From Pirellulaceae bacterium (GTDB lineage Bacteria; Planctomycetota; Planctomycetia; Pirellulales; Pirellulaceae), in contig JAQWSU010000015.1 in assembly GCA_029243025.1 (NCBI GenBank), positions 1 to 64,000 on the forward strand: a DNA stretch of 64,000 nt, in the 5' to 3' direction. The position numbers and the translations under genes were made by a program. This document shows positions 39,042-48,307 of this stretch, piece after piece. Every line of letters begins with the position of its first letter. The stretch's first letter is position 1. The notes beneath the pieces were generated by a model that worked only from the letters and a program-made list of their open reading frames with translations, searched no databases and was not told where the DNA came from.

Positions 39042-39057
39042 CAACCGATACCGGTTG
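39042..39057. terminator. Small hairpin between convergent genes
   Basis: CAACCG-ATAC-CGGTTG forms a six-base-pair stem in the 73 bases between the convergent alkane monooxygenase and glycosyltransferase genes. No strong T-tract follows; a short TCTTT is nearby. Its position suggests a weak bidirectional terminator. Confidence 0.35.
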
Positions 39058-39083
39058 GTCTTTGCGCGTACGCGACGACCGTC

Positions 39084-40460
39084 CTAGTGCATGGACCACT
39101 GCATCGGGGCGTAGAGCGAGAAGGCCGCGTGGGCGGCCTGCATGGCAAAGACGGCGGTTGCCGCGATCCGCAGCCGTTTCTTTCCAATTGTTCCCAATTC
39201 GGTTTGCCTCGATTCAAGCGAAGCCAGGCACCAACCGATTGCGAGTAGGATGAGCGGATCGAAGTACCGCTGGAAGGCATGTGAATTGACGGTGTACGCG
39301 GACAGAAACGAGACCGTAAATCCAGCCATGAGCCAGGCGGTGCGGGCGCGATCCGCGGCGACCAGAATGCCGAAAAGGATTCCCGCGCAACAGCCGCCGA
39401 CGGTGCTTCCGGCGACGATCAGGCTGTTGCGATCGAAGAACGTTGGGCTGCGGCCCGCGATACCCCAAACCCAACCCACGCTCCGGCCGTGCTCCCAACC
39501 GGTGACCGACTCGAACAGCAGGCCTGCCAGGAGGCCAACCAGCAGTCCGATCAGGGCGGCGTGTCGCACGCGGCGGTTGTGGAGCCAGCACGGCAACAGC
39601 ACGAGGATTGCAGGCGATGCGTAGACCGCAAGCACGGAGAGCACTCCAGGCGTCAGACCGAAATTCAGGTCGCCCGCATGCGTCGCGCCACCATTTCCGC
39701 CAACCTGGAATTTCGGTGGAACAAGCCCACCCCACAGGCTGACGAAGCTGGCAATCATCGCGACGGCCGCGCTTGTTGCGACGGCGAAAATCATGGCGGG
39801 ACCAAGACCGCGATGCGACGGTTGAAGCGGATCTGCAAAGGGAAGGCGCCGTCGAACGGGTTCCCACTGAAAGAGGAAGCCGAGGAGGGCGACGCCTGAG
39901 ACCCAGATGTTGATTTGCCGCACGAACACCGAGCACACCAATGCGAGGCCGGAACGGGTCGCTTGAGGTATTCCTGCGACGCAGAAGAGAGTTGAACCAA
40001 GGGTGATAGCGATGAGTGCGAACGACAGATTGTCGGTCATGACCCAGATCGCGTTGCTGAGAACGTATGGAGACCCAGCGAGCGGCAGTACGCAGGCAAG
40101 GGCGGTCCAGGGGGAGGCCACCCGCGCGGCATTTATGTAGGCAACGATTAGAAAGGCCACGCCAAAGAAGCAGGAGCAGACCTGCAGCATCGTCTCGGAG
40201 GGGCCGAACGCCCGCACCACCAACGCCAATAATAGGTGTGTACCGGGCGTAGTTGCGCTTCTGTAATCCGAAAGATCCACCGCCGGTAGTGTTGCTGCGA
40301 ACTCGAGGACCACAGGGATATGGTAGTAGTAGTGGTCGATGATCCGTTCTGGGCGGTTGTGATCGAACCCTATCAGTACCGGAACGAGTGTCGCCGCGAG
40401 GAAAAGAAGCAGCAGAATCGGTAATGCTATGAGCCGCCCCGGACTTTTCGATGCCTTCAT
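39084..40460 (-). CDS. Multi-pass membrane glycosyltransferase (GT-C / ALG10-like)
   Basis: The 458-residue protein has about ten hydrophobic segments. Near the N-terminus, DHYYYHIPVVLEF (about 43-55) and DLSDYRSATTPGTHLLLA (about 62-79) resemble the first luminal loop of lipid-linked-sugar GT-C enzymes, especially ALG10-like proteins. The C-terminal HAFQRYFDPLILL is also of that type. Such enzymes transfer sugars from lipid-phosphate donors at the outer face of the membrane. A shadow frame on the same strand (39214-40488) is excluded because it lacks hydrophobic periodicity. The start overlaps the stop of the upstream 98-residue frame by four bases, suggesting coupling. The acceptor is unknown. 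Confidence 0.8.
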   Translation of the reverse strand: MKASKSPGRLIALPILLLLFLAATLVPVLIGFDHNRPERIIDHYYYHIPVVLEFAATLPAVDLSDYRSATTPGTHLLLALVVRAFGPSETMLQVCSCFFGVAFLIVAYINAARVASPWTALACVLPLAGSPYVLSNAIWVMTDNLSFALIAITLGSTLFCVAGIPQATRSGLALVCSVFVRQINIWVSGVALLGFLFQWEPVRRRLPFADPLQPSHRGLGPAMIFAVATSAAVAMIASFVSLWGGLVPPKFQVGGNGGATHAGDLNFGLTPGVLSVLAVYASPAILVLLPCWLHNRRVRHAALIGLLVGLLAGLLFESVTGWEHGRSVGWVWGIAGRSPTFFDRNSLIVAGSTVGGCCAGILFGILVAADRARTAWLMAGFTVSFLSAYTVNSHAFQRYFDPLILLAIGWCLASLESRQTELGTIGKKRLRIAATAVFAMQAAHAAFSLYAPMQWSMH

Positions 40461-40753
40461 GTTGCACCATCTTCAACGTGTACGGCAAAGCTCAGGGATC
40501 CATCACTTGGATTGCTGAAGGCCGTGGGATTGCGGAGCAAAGTTTCCTCTATCCGAGAAATATCCATGCGTGCCAGATCACAACGAGTACCTAGTCTATC
40601 AGATAGGATGAGATTCAACGTGGGAACAATCAAAAGCACTAGTTTAATCAGCAAATCTAACGTTGTGAACAAGGATCGCTTGTTGTATTTTGCCAACGTC
40701 CCATCATTTTCCAGCAATTGGTAGGCTGACTGTTCGCACGTTTTAACAGGCAC
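40457..40753 (-). CDS. Possible small protein coupled to the glycosyltransferase
   Basis: A frame of 98 residues starts at a GTG and overlaps the glycosyltransferase start by four bases (ATGA). It contains one hydrophobic segment (LLIKLVLLIVPTLNLIL, about 34-50) and a polar C-terminal half. No family is recognised. The overlap and single membrane segment support a real gene; the GTG start and lack of a clear ribosome-binding site weaken it. Confidence 0.4.
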   Translation of the reverse strand: MPVKTCEQSAYQLLENDGTLAKYNKRSLFTTLDLLIKLVLLIVPTLNLILSDRLGTRCDLARMDISRIEETLLRNPTAFSNPSDGSLSFAVHVEDGAT

Positions 40754-41588
40754 GCAACGTACAGCAGAATTTTGCCTGCGAGCTGTCCATCATCCGATTG
40801 TGCCACTTGAATAGTGGCCGATCATGAACCCGTTTCCTCACAACGACAAGTTTTTTCATCAAGAGCCTCAGACTTCTCGCATTAGACCTTGGAGTTCGTT
40901 TGTCGCTGCCGCCCGGAGTCGTGTGTTCGTTTATCGGATTGTTGACTGAAGATAAGTCGGCGTATCGGTCGTGAATACCGATTATCCTGTTTCTGGTTTA
41001 TCTCAGTGGCGAACGGCTGATCGTCCTCCGCCAAAGGCTTGCGCGAAACGTGATACCGACCATCGATCAGTGATGCATTGTCAATGCAGATTCGATTCGG
41101 CATGGACGTGAAATTCAAATGAATGATCAGGTCCCCTTTGAACTGCTTAGACTTGCTTTTTTCTCAGCGCTTCATTCCACAGAAAGCTTGCTCTGTTTTG
41201 GCAAAGTGTTTTGGGAACTGGTTGGGGGGGGTAGCGTTCTTACCACTGAATGATTTTCGATTCGCTTTTGTCTCTTGATCAAGCATTTCTTAGGTGAGCT
41301 GGACTTATCTTGTTGGGGCGTGTTCTTCACTTTTTTTTCTTGATTGTGTTTCGCTGCCGGACGCCAGGTTTCGATTCTTGTGAGGTCGAACAATGGCCGC
41401 GTGAAACGGTGCATCAAACCCTTTGAATGAAGGGAGTGCCGCCTCTCTCCATTGGGGGGGCAACCATTCAGCAAAAGGCTTCATTTTCAAATGACGTTTT
41501 GCTTGGCAAATTCTACAAAATCTTCTACACCGTAGGGGTCGGGATGCTGCTTGACGGTTTCGGTAGGACACAGGGAATAGCGCATCAG
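40754..41588. other. Gene-poor region before the microsatellite
   Basis: No convincing gene is visible in about 830 bases. Minus-strand frames at 40882-41118 and 41172-41474 are polar, lack motifs and lack good ribosome-binding sites. A plus-strand frame from 41427 owes its length mainly to the downstream repeat. Confidence 0.5.
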
Positions 41589-41707
41589 GCAAAGAGCAAA
41601 GAGCAAAGAGCAAAGAGCAAAGAGCAAAGAGCAAAGAGCAAAGAGCAAAGAGAGCAAAGAGTGCAAAGAGTGCAAAGAGTGCAAAGAGTGCGAAGAGTGC
41701 GAAGACG
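41589..41707. repeat. Heptamer/nonamer microsatellite
   Basis: GCAAAGA is repeated about nine times (41589-41651). After a two-base break it changes to GCAAAGAGT, repeated four times from 41654, and then to two GCGAAGA variants. The array ends about 45 bases before the PEP-CTERM start at 41759, in its likely promoter or leader. Such arrays change length by slipped-strand replication and could alter expression. Confidence 0.9.
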
Positions 41708-41758
41708 ACTCATAACACAGAATGCTATTTCAGAGAATTTGCGGGAGAAGTGAGAGCC

Positions 41759-42514
41759 ATGAGATTTTGTTTGTCGGTCTTGATGGTTGTTGGCCTTTGG
41801 GGTTTTGGAAGTTTTGCAGATGCATCGATTCTTCTGGGTGATTTCACGGTGTATGGAAAGCAGTCGGTCGCTTTCGCCGGTCGAACTCAGGCTGAGTTGA
41901 CGCTGATTGCCGATGCGGCTGATCCAAACACGGCCAGGTTAGATAATCTGCAAGCTGATCTTGGTGATTGGGCCGATATTTCTCCCGACGAGATTTCTGT
42001 TGTCGGATATGATCAGCTTTCGATCACGGCAGATGGGCTCTGGATGCACACGCCTTCGTTGAGTCCGAACGGCACTGGACCAGGGGGCCGCGACAATAAC
42101 TCCAGAACGACCGCGGCGGCTTATCAGTTATTTGGGATCAGTGGAATGGCGGCCGAATTGAACACGTTGGTCGGTGTTTTTCTTTCGGATGATCTGCCTG
42201 ATCCAAATAATTTACCCCCGCTGCTCAGCGCTCTTAATGGAGATGACATGTGGGATCCTCTCCTCGGGCAGACGTTTGCAATTGGCGAGATGCTGTCGAA
42301 TATTGTGATTCCCGACAATGCCAGCCGACTTTTTCTTGGAATGCATGATGGGAGAGAGTGGATCAACAATACGGGTTCGGTGACTGCCACGATCACAGCT
42401 GTACCAGGCCCCCCGTCGCCGCCGCACCCAGTGATTGTACCAGAGCCGTCGACCTTTGTTGTTTGGTCGCTGATTGGTATTTGCGGGCTCGTTGGCTGCA
42501 AAAGGTTGCGATGA
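41759..42514 (+). CDS. PEP-CTERM sorting-domain protein (first of a paralogous pair)
   Basis: The ATG at 41759 is chosen over the GTG at 41750 because GGGAG lies about 12 bases upstream, the same layout as in the paralogue at 45370. The 251-residue product has a signal peptide ending at FADAS (about 20-24), a body with YGKQSVAFAGRT and LNTLVGVFLSDDLPDP, and a classical PEP-CTERM end: VPEPST, a hydrophobic helix and a basic CKRLR tail. PEP-CTERM proteins are processed by exosortase and exported to the surface or matrix; no exosortase gene is in the window. The body matches the protein at 45370-46134 over its whole length. The microsatellite lies just upstream. Confidence 0.9.
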   Translation: MRFCLSVLMVVGLWGFGSFADASILLGDFTVYGKQSVAFAGRTQAELTLIADAADPNTARLDNLQADLGDWADISPDEISVVGYDQLSITADGLWMHTPSLSPNGTGPGGRDNNSRTTAAAYQLFGISGMAAELNTLVGVFLSDDLPDPNNLPPLLSALNGDDMWDPLLGQTFAIGEMLSNIVIPDNASRLFLGMHDGREWINNTGSVTATITAVPGPPSPPHPVIVPEPSTFVVWSLIGICGLVGCKRLR

Positions 42515-42554
42515 AAGTTTGGTATCGACTCGTCCGAAATCAACTCAGGGGGTG

Positions 42555-42574
42555 CCGGGCGAATCCTTGCCCGG
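42555..42574 (+). terminator. GC-rich hairpin after the first PEP-CTERM gene
   Basis: CCGGGC-GAATCCTT-GCCCGG forms a six-base-pair stem with an eight-base loop about 40 bases after the stop. No T-tract follows, so termination is uncertain. Confidence 0.35.
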
Positions 42575-42576
42575 GC

Positions 42577-43034
42577 TAAATTCGAAGCAAGGTTGCGAAT
42601 TGTTGCAACGGAAACGGTTTGCGAGGTCGTGGCGAGCGCAAACGTTCCGAATCTGTAAATCAAGTTAAGCGCCACTCATTTCTGAGGCTTCAGTTTTTTC
42701 AAAATCGACTTGTGCGAGATAAGTGGACCCAACTCAGCCCAGCTCCAATGGCCGAGCCACCTCGTTCGACCGCTTATATTCGCTCTCTTCTGGGAAGAGC
42801 TTCAGCGAATCCGTCCTATTCGTGATACCATCCGGTGCCGGGCCACAGCAGGCGAAGATGACGTCTGCATTCAATGGTCTAGCCTCGATGCTCAGTGCCG
42901 AACGGAATTCGGTGACTCGATGGTTAGCCAGCGTTCCTGGTTGAGCATCGGGGTCGGAGCCGAACCGCCGCTCTTGCCAACTGGATGGTAACTTGGGAAG
43001 CTGACGGCGTTGGCGTGGCGAAGAGCGAACCGTA
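42577..43034. other. Intergenic region without a clear gene
   Basis: Short plus-strand frames (42619-42825, 42710-42991, 42723-42944) overlap in different frames and show no family motif. I see no RNA gene or repeat. The next gene's ribosome-binding site GAGGAG is at 43035-43040. Confidence 0.5.
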
Positions 43035-43048
43035 GAGGAGCGACGGAA

Positions 43049-45040
43049 ATGTCCACTTTTGTGCTGAGGGGAATTTTACTTTCGCTTGTGACGATAGGAA
43101 TCGCACAGGGCGAGACAATTGTGGTTGCGCCACACGGAGCGGATGATGCTCTCGGTTCAGACGAAAGGCCGTTGCGGACGATTTCGGCGGCTGCGGAACG
43201 AGCGATGCCAGGTGATACAATTCTTGTCCGTGCCGGCATCTATCGGGAGCGGGTAACGCCACCCCGTGGGGGAACAGCGGGCAAGCCGATTACCTACCGT
43301 GGGGAGAAGCTCGGCAAGGTACTGCTTCGCGGATCGACCGTGTGGAAGCCCGCCTGGCAGAGTCACAAGGCCGGAATTGTGTTTGCGACTCCAGAAGAAG
43401 ATTTCTTCAACGACGACGTTTACGTCGATCATGCCAATCCGTTCCTGGTCGAACTTGCCTCGACGCCGTACGAACGTGACGGGAAGCCTGAGTCACAACG
43501 CTACGATCGGGGCGATCCAAAACTTACCTACACTTGTGGGCAGGTGATCGTTAATGGAAAGCCTTGGCAGCAACGCCCTTTTCTCAGCGAAGTTGAGACT
43601 CGGCCTGGCACTTGGACATTCGTGGCGGCCAAAGAGGACGCAAGGGGAAGAATCTACGTCAATTTTGGCAACCTCGATCCGCTTCAGCAGCAGGTGGAGA
43701 TCAGCACGCGCCGACGCATCTTTGCGCCTCATGTGCGTGGGCTTGGGTTCATCCATGTCGAGGGCTTCGTGATGGAGCACTGTGGAAATCAGTACCCGAC
43801 CAATTTCTGGAATACTCCTGAGTGGTCCCAGTCCGGAGCATTTGGATTGCGTGGCGGCCACCACTGGATCGTCCGAAATAATGTGTTTCGCTATGCGAAT
43901 ACTGTTGCACTCGATCTTGGTGCTGGTGGCGGTGATAACGAGCGTGAGCGGGAGCAAATTGGTGGAGCTCCTTTTGGCGATCATAACTTGATTGAGGAAA
44001 ACTGGTTTCTTGATAACGGTTCGGCGGCCATCATCGGCTCCGGCAGCCAACGTGTCGTTGTTCGAGGTAACGTCATTCTGCGAAACAACACCCTTCATTT
44101 TAATGGCCCGAAACGCTACGAGCACGCGGGTATTAAGTTCCACTTTGTTCAAGATGGATTGATCGAGGGTAACTACGTCGCCGACAACCCGTTGTCGGAG
44201 GGGATCTGGCTTGATAACCAATTTCCGGGAACGCGCGTGACTCGCAATGTTGTCGTAAACAACGGTGCGCGGGGCATCTTTCTTGAGATGAGTGACTATA
44301 AATTTGACACCGTTCTGGTCGATCACAACATTTCTGTAGGTAATCGTGGAATTCAGTTTTACGTGCATGATGCGTCTGGCTCGACCGTCATGCACAACTT
44401 ATTCGCAAACAGTCCGGCGGATGCCAAGTACGGGCAGGGCGCTTACATCTACCAGGTGACTGCTCGTACCAAGACCGGGTACCATTCGATATACAATAAT
44501 TTATTCGTGAACCATAAGGTGATGCTCGATATCAATTACCCTTCGCATCGGAGCGGTCCGCAGCGCCTGGACCACAATATTTACGATGCGACGCCTAAAG
44601 ATCGACTGTTTATCATTAACAGCGCCTCGGATCGACCCTCTCCGTGGAAACCAAAGGAATTCTTTGCGCTCATCCAGCGCGAAATCGACTCGGATGGCCC
44701 GCAACCGCTGCAGGGTGGCTCGAAGGTCGCGCTTACACTCGATGAATGGCGCAAATTCTGGGCTGTCCATGGTCTGCAGAATGATCGCGATAGTGTCTTA
44801 ATCGAGGGAATGAAGGTCTCTTACGACCAATCGTTATTGGAGCTTCGAGTGACTCTCCCGTTTGATCCAAAGACGGTTGGTTCAACCAGCTACACACGAA
44901 TGGATTACGATTTCGCGGGGCTGCCCGTGCCTCAAGATGGAAACGCCCTCCCTGGTCCGTTTCAGTCGATGGGCAAGGGGCACAACCGATTGGAAATTTG
45001 GAACGGGTTGCCGTTGTTGGCAGAGGGAGTGCTACCGTAA
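43049..45040 (+). CDS. Secreted right-handed parallel beta-helix protein
   Basis: The start is the ATG at 43049, eight bases after GAGGAG; the frame stays open upstream but lacks a site. The 663-residue product has a signal peptide (about 1-21, ending AQG). Next comes a DUF1565-type opening, TISAAAERAMPGDTILVRAG then YRERV, typical of pectate-lyase-like beta-helices. A ladder of Asn-rich turns follows (WIVRNNVFRYAN, NLIEENWFLDNGS, RVVVRGNVILRNN, LIEGNYVADN, TRVTRNVVVNNGA), which is the coil pattern of right-handed beta-helices. The C-terminal ~150 residues form a separate domain. Related proteins are polysaccharide lyases, epimerases or glycosidases. Catalytic residues cannot be named. It lies between two paralogous PEP-CTERM genes. 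Confidence 0.85.
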   Translation: MSTFVLRGILLSLVTIGIAQGETIVVAPHGADDALGSDERPLRTISAAAERAMPGDTILVRAGIYRERVTPPRGGTAGKPITYRGEKLGKVLLRGSTVWKPAWQSHKAGIVFATPEEDFFNDDVYVDHANPFLVELASTPYERDGKPESQRYDRGDPKLTYTCGQVIVNGKPWQQRPFLSEVETRPGTWTFVAAKEDARGRIYVNFGNLDPLQQQVEISTRRRIFAPHVRGLGFIHVEGFVMEHCGNQYPTNFWNTPEWSQSGAFGLRGGHHWIVRNNVFRYANTVALDLGAGGGDNEREREQIGGAPFGDHNLIEENWFLDNGSAAIIGSGSQRVVVRGNVILRNNTLHFNGPKRYEHAGIKFHFVQDGLIEGNYVADNPLSEGIWLDNQFPGTRVTRNVVVNNGARGIFLEMSDYKFDTVLVDHNISVGNRGIQFYVHDASGSTVMHNLFANSPADAKYGQGAYIYQVTARTKTGYHSIYNNLFVNHKVMLDINYPSHRSGPQRLDHNIYDATPKDRLFIINSASDRPSPWKPKEFFALIQREIDSDGPQPLQGGSKVALTLDEWRKFWAVHGLQNDRDSVLIEGMKVSYDQSLLELRVTLPFDPKTVGSTSYTRMDYDFAGLPVPQDGNALPGPFQSMGKGHNRLEIWNGLPLLAEGVLP

Positions 45041-45369
45041 ACTTTTGTCTGACTTCTTGCATACGGGGCAACGCTTTCAGTTTTTGAAGTGAAGATGCGG
45101 GTGACATCTGCGAACGCGAACTGGCTGCATCTGGCGTTGAACCCTTAACAATCCGGTTTTCGACAACCCTTGTTGATGTGATTAATCTTAAAATCATATT
45201 TTGAGGCAAACTATTTCTATATTTCAGTTGTTTTTCGGCCAAAACGGGGGCTTTTCATCGGGGGGGGATGGAAGCGACGGAGGAATCGTTACAATTTCTG
45301 GTGGTTTAACAACAGTAGTTGCCTGCGTATTCATCCTTGTTGCACTTTTTAACGGAGATGCTCAAGAAG
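45041..45369. other. Intergenic region before the second PEP-CTERM gene
   Basis: No gene seen. The in-frame TTG at 45319 and ATG at 45358 are alternative starts for the next gene; GGAG at 45354-45357 favours the ATG at 45370. Confidence 0.5.
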
Positions 45370-46134
45370 ATGAGGTGGTTTATCTTAGCGGCTTTGATTT
45401 TCACGACGTTCGTTGGAGTTAAGCCACTTGATGCATCCATTGTTGTTGGCAACTTGGTCGTTAATGCAAAACAGGCGGTAGTTTTTGCCGGTCGAACGGA
45501 AGTAGAACTTAGTGACATCATGACAGCTTCGGAGTCGAGTCTTAAAGGGCGAGCAAAGGCAGTAAGCGATATTGCTGAGTTTGCTGATACCTCGCCGAAT
45601 GCGATTTCGATTACCGGCTTTGACACTCTGTCGATCACCGCCACGGGCCTTTGGACCAATACGGGGACCCTGGAGAACAATGGCATGGGCCCTTCCGGCA
45701 GTACGGGGGCGTTCAAGACGACGAAGGAGGCCTATCGCGTATTTGGTATCAGCGGTATTTCGGCTCCACTTAACACGCTGGTGGGCGTTTTTCTTTCAAA
45801 TGACCTACCCGATCCTGATAGCTTGCCGTCGATACTCAGCACCTCAGCTTCTGAACACGACATGACGAGTCCTTTGTTGAATCAGGCATTTGCGATCGGC
45901 GACGCTCTATCCGAGATCACTGTCCCGGAGCATGCAACGCGGCTCTTTCTTGGGGCTCACGACTCGCAGCAGTTTAAGAACAACTCGGGTACGGTAACGG
46001 CTGCAGTAACTGGCACGAAAGCTGCCACGTTAAACGCTGTCCCAGAGCCTTCTGCGATCTTGATCTGGTTAGTTTTAGGCTTGGTTGGCTACAAGAGCAT
46101 GAGATTTCGATCGTTGTTCTCGGCGAACAGTTGA
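45370..46134 (+). CDS. PEP-CTERM sorting-domain protein (second of the pair)
   Basis: The ATG at 45370 gives MRWFILAALIF, aligned with MRFCLSVLMVV of the first paralogue, and has GGAG 12 bases upstream. The 254-residue product shares AKQAVVFAGRT, AYRVFGISG, LNTLVGVFLSNDLPDP, AFAIGDALSEI and ATRLFLGAHD with its paralogue. It ends in VPEPSAILIWLVLGLVGYKS plus a short basic tail, a PEP-CTERM signal. The middle acidic segment differs most between the two. Both are probably exported via an exosortase to the outer surface or matrix. The enclosing arrangement with the beta-helix gene suggests a duplicated unit. Confidence 0.88.
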   Translation: MRWFILAALIFTTFVGVKPLDASIVVGNLVVNAKQAVVFAGRTEVELSDIMTASESSLKGRAKAVSDIAEFADTSPNAISITGFDTLSITATGLWTNTGTLENNGMGPSGSTGAFKTTKEAYRVFGISGISAPLNTLVGVFLSNDLPDPDSLPSILSTSASEHDMTSPLLNQAFAIGDALSEITVPEHATRLFLGAHDSQQFKNNSGTVTAAVTGTKAATLNAVPEPSAILIWLVLGLVGYKSMRFRSLFSANS

Positions 46135-46297
46135 ACCGACGAAAAGTGGATGATGCCGAGTCTAACCAGGATTGGATCGGGTTGCTCTGGCCGACAGCTT
46201 AGGGCGAGTTCATTATTCGAAGGAAGCGACTCGAACGCGTGGGGGACTCTCGTTGGAGAGGTGACGTTGGTGCTTGGAAGTGATCTGAATTGGTTTG

Positions 46298-47446
46298 TTA
46301 TTTCTGATGTCTTAAAATTGGCAGTTTCCCGTTTCCGGTCAATTGCCCCTCAAGTAGCCAGGACAGGTTGAATCGAGCGATGTGAGAACCTTTGAAGGGA
46401 TCGTGTTCGTAGTGGAGATAGATCCAACCTGCGGAGGGTGTGTCAGGTCGGCCAACCGTAACGGAGGAGTAACCGCTGCGATCTGCGTCGACAAGTCGTT
46501 TGATTGGCCATGTTTTTCCCCCGTCAAAGCTCACCCAGATCGTGACTCGCTCGCGATAGGCAGCCTTCGTATCGAGATTGCTAAAAATCAGGATGTCTTG
46601 ATCGTGGGAGGGTATTCGGGTTAGGCCTGCCATGCATCCGTAAGGGCGGCCTTGGTCTCCGTCTGGTAAAGCGTCGATTATTTTGTATTCTTGCCAGGAG
46701 GCCCCGCCGTCGTGACTCCATGCCTCGCGGCGACGTCGATTGCGAGGGCGTTTTGACCAGTGGACACGGGAGTTGTAGTAGATGCGACCGTCGGCAAGTT
46801 CGACCAGTGCTGCTTCACCCGTTCCTTTTTCGGGGAATGGATCACTCGTCTTCCATGTCTTGCCGCCATCGTCACTATAAATGGCATTCGTGTACTGTTT
46901 TGGCCAGTATTCTTCTCCATCCTTCGGTCCATAATATCGCGTGGCGCGGAGAAGTCGCCCTTGATGAGGCCCGTGTGTTAAGGTGATTCCATGCTCGTTC
47001 ATGTGCATCGAAGGAACATGCCCCTGGTCATCCGGTTGGATATGCGTTTGTTCCGATTGCCATGATTCGCCATCGTCCGTACTGCGATAGAGAGTGAGCG
47101 GAGCGGGCGGTTGGCGGTCCTCGACAAAGATCAGGATGTCGCCCGAATTGTTGTCGATGATTGTGCCTCCTCCGTGGTATCCGTTTTCCGATACCGATAT
47201 CGGTTCTTGCCAGGTTTTTCCGCCATCGATGCTGCGACGAACGGCGACACCCGAATTGCCCCACACTGCGAGGACCGTTCCCTGGTTGGTGACGACCACG
47301 TTGGGATATCGTTGGTCGTCGAATAAGCGTTGCCTGTCGAAGGCAGGAGCTCCCAGGAAGGGCTTCAAAAATTCGTCCGCGAGAGTCGGGACCGACAGGT
47401 CAAGAGACACTAGCAAGGAAAAGGCGATGAGGCGAACCAAATGCAT
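46298..47446 (-). CDS. Secreted sialidase-like (BNR / Asp-box) protein
   Basis: The 382-residue protein has a signal peptide (about 1-23, ending LADE) and five Asp-boxes of the S-x-D-x-G-x-[TS]-W type: SIDGGKTW (72-79), STDDGESW (122-129), SDDGGKTW (191-198), SHDGGASW (about 244-251) and SFDGGKTW (about 327-334). These mark the six-bladed propeller of the sialidase superfamily. YTNAIYSDDGGKTW, SDPFP and GTGEAALVEL(A)DGR are shared with the larger protein at 53698. The family includes true sialidases and other exo-glycosidases, so the sugar specificity is not certain. A periplasmic or extracellular role in glycan breakdown is likely. It faces the second PEP-CTERM gene convergently. Confidence 0.88.
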   Translation of the reverse strand: MHLVRLIAFSLLVSLDLSVPTLADEFLKPFLGAPAFDRQRLFDDQRYPNVVVTNQGTVLAVWGNSGVAVRRSIDGGKTWQEPISVSENGYHGGGTIIDNNSGDILIFVEDRQPPAPLTLYRSTDDGESWQSEQTHIQPDDQGHVPSMHMNEHGITLTHGPHQGRLLRATRYYGPKDGEEYWPKQYTNAIYSDDGGKTWKTSDPFPEKGTGEAALVELADGRIYYNSRVHWSKRPRNRRRREAWSHDGGASWQEYKIIDALPDGDQGRPYGCMAGLTRIPSHDQDILIFSNLDTKAAYRERVTIWVSFDGGKTWPIKRLVDADRSGYSSVTVGRPDTPSAGWIYLHYEHDPFKGSHIARFNLSWLLEGQLTGNGKLPILRHQK

Positions 47447-47683
47447 AACGGTTCTCTAAGAAAAGGAGGCAAGTTTAATGACCACAGCGAATGATCAGGT
47501 TTTGTTCGATCCGAAAATCTACAACAATAATCTACAACAATTTTTCGGTCTGGTGCGATGATTGGCTGGTGGAAATCTTAGGTTCAGCAATTCGCTCTAG
47601 GAATTTGACTTGTGGTTTGGACTGTTGTTTTTCATTGAAGGAAGGCCACATGGTGACCTGAATTGAGGTCGGTGAAGAGGGCG

Positions 47684-47932
47684 TCAACCGCGGCGGCTAT
47701 GTCCGAATAGGAAGGGGGGCATGGCATTGCTGTCCATTTTGAGTGTAACCATCAAGTCCTTCGTGCCGGGTGAACGGTAGGCAGGCGCGACACTTAAGAT
47801 ACCTGTTAATAGATGGCAGGTTTCGAGCAGTTCGGCCAGCAGGCGGCGACTTTGGTTTTTCCCATGATGCTTTCGCGAACGCAGGGTTGGCGTGTGGATA
47901 GAAAACTGTCTGACAAATAAGGTGCCATGCAT
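47684..47932 (-). pseudogene. Possible remnant of an LEPR-XLL-type gene start
   Basis: An 82-residue minus-strand frame from an ATG at 47932 contains SRRLLAELLETCHLLTG (near 47805-47850). This recalls the L-E-x-R-x-L-L-x-G motif at the start of giant planctomycete proteins, with Cys-His in place of Arg. The frame ends soon after, at a TGA at 47684, with no large domain behind it. It may be a truncated gene start or a chance match. Confidence 0.3.
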
Positions 47933-48157
47933 TCTCAAATTCCTCTTCCTTGTTGTGTGAATGGAGCAAAGGGATGCGAATGCCCGGATAATCTTCGCGA
48001 TTTGCAAAACCTAAGGGTGCTAACTCAATAGTCGGGGACGGAAGCCAACCCTTTTTACAATCCTCGGGTTGAACACTCCAAAGCTTGTTCGATTTCGGAT
48101 TTTTTTAGAAAAGGGATGATTTCATGAACGGCTCCATTGATATGGTGGTTCGGATTT

Positions 48158-48307
48158 ATGGAAAACGTCCGCTCGGGCATCACACGGTGGCGCGTGGAGT
48201 GGCTCAAGAATGTGATTAAACAGCGGTCGGAGATTGCTGAGCGTCAGTCCAGCCGAGATTCTGAGAGCAAGCGTGAAGGCCAGGTGGTGCCGGCACAGGT
48301 CGAGTAG
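48158..48307 (+). CDS. Possible 49-residue hydrophilic protein
   Basis: A short frame starts MENVRSGITRWRVEWLKN and continues as a charged, helix-like stretch to VVPAQVE and TAG. Charge distribution suggests an amphipathic helix. No family is recognised and no strong ribosome-binding site is visible. It is the only protein-like frame in the 1.2-kb gap between the sialidase-like gene and the sulfotransferase. It could also be part of a frameshifted gene, since another frame starting at 48124 (MNGSIDMVVRIYGK) overlaps it. Confidence 0.35.
   Translation: MENVRSGITRWRVEWLKNVIKQRSEIAERQSSRDSESKREGQVVPAQVE

Noticed and set aside
39214-40488. 424-codon minus-strand frame overlapping the membrane glycosyltransferase
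   Set aside because: It is Arg/Pro-rich, lacks hydrophobic periodicity and is the +1 shadow of the glycosyltransferase.
41427-41753. 108-codon plus-strand frame through the microsatellite
   Set aside because: Its second half is only the translated heptamer and nonamer repeats.
43493-44395. 300-codon minus-strand frame inside the beta-helix gene
   Set aside because: It is opposite to a gene with signal peptide, ribosome-binding site and clear fold pattern.
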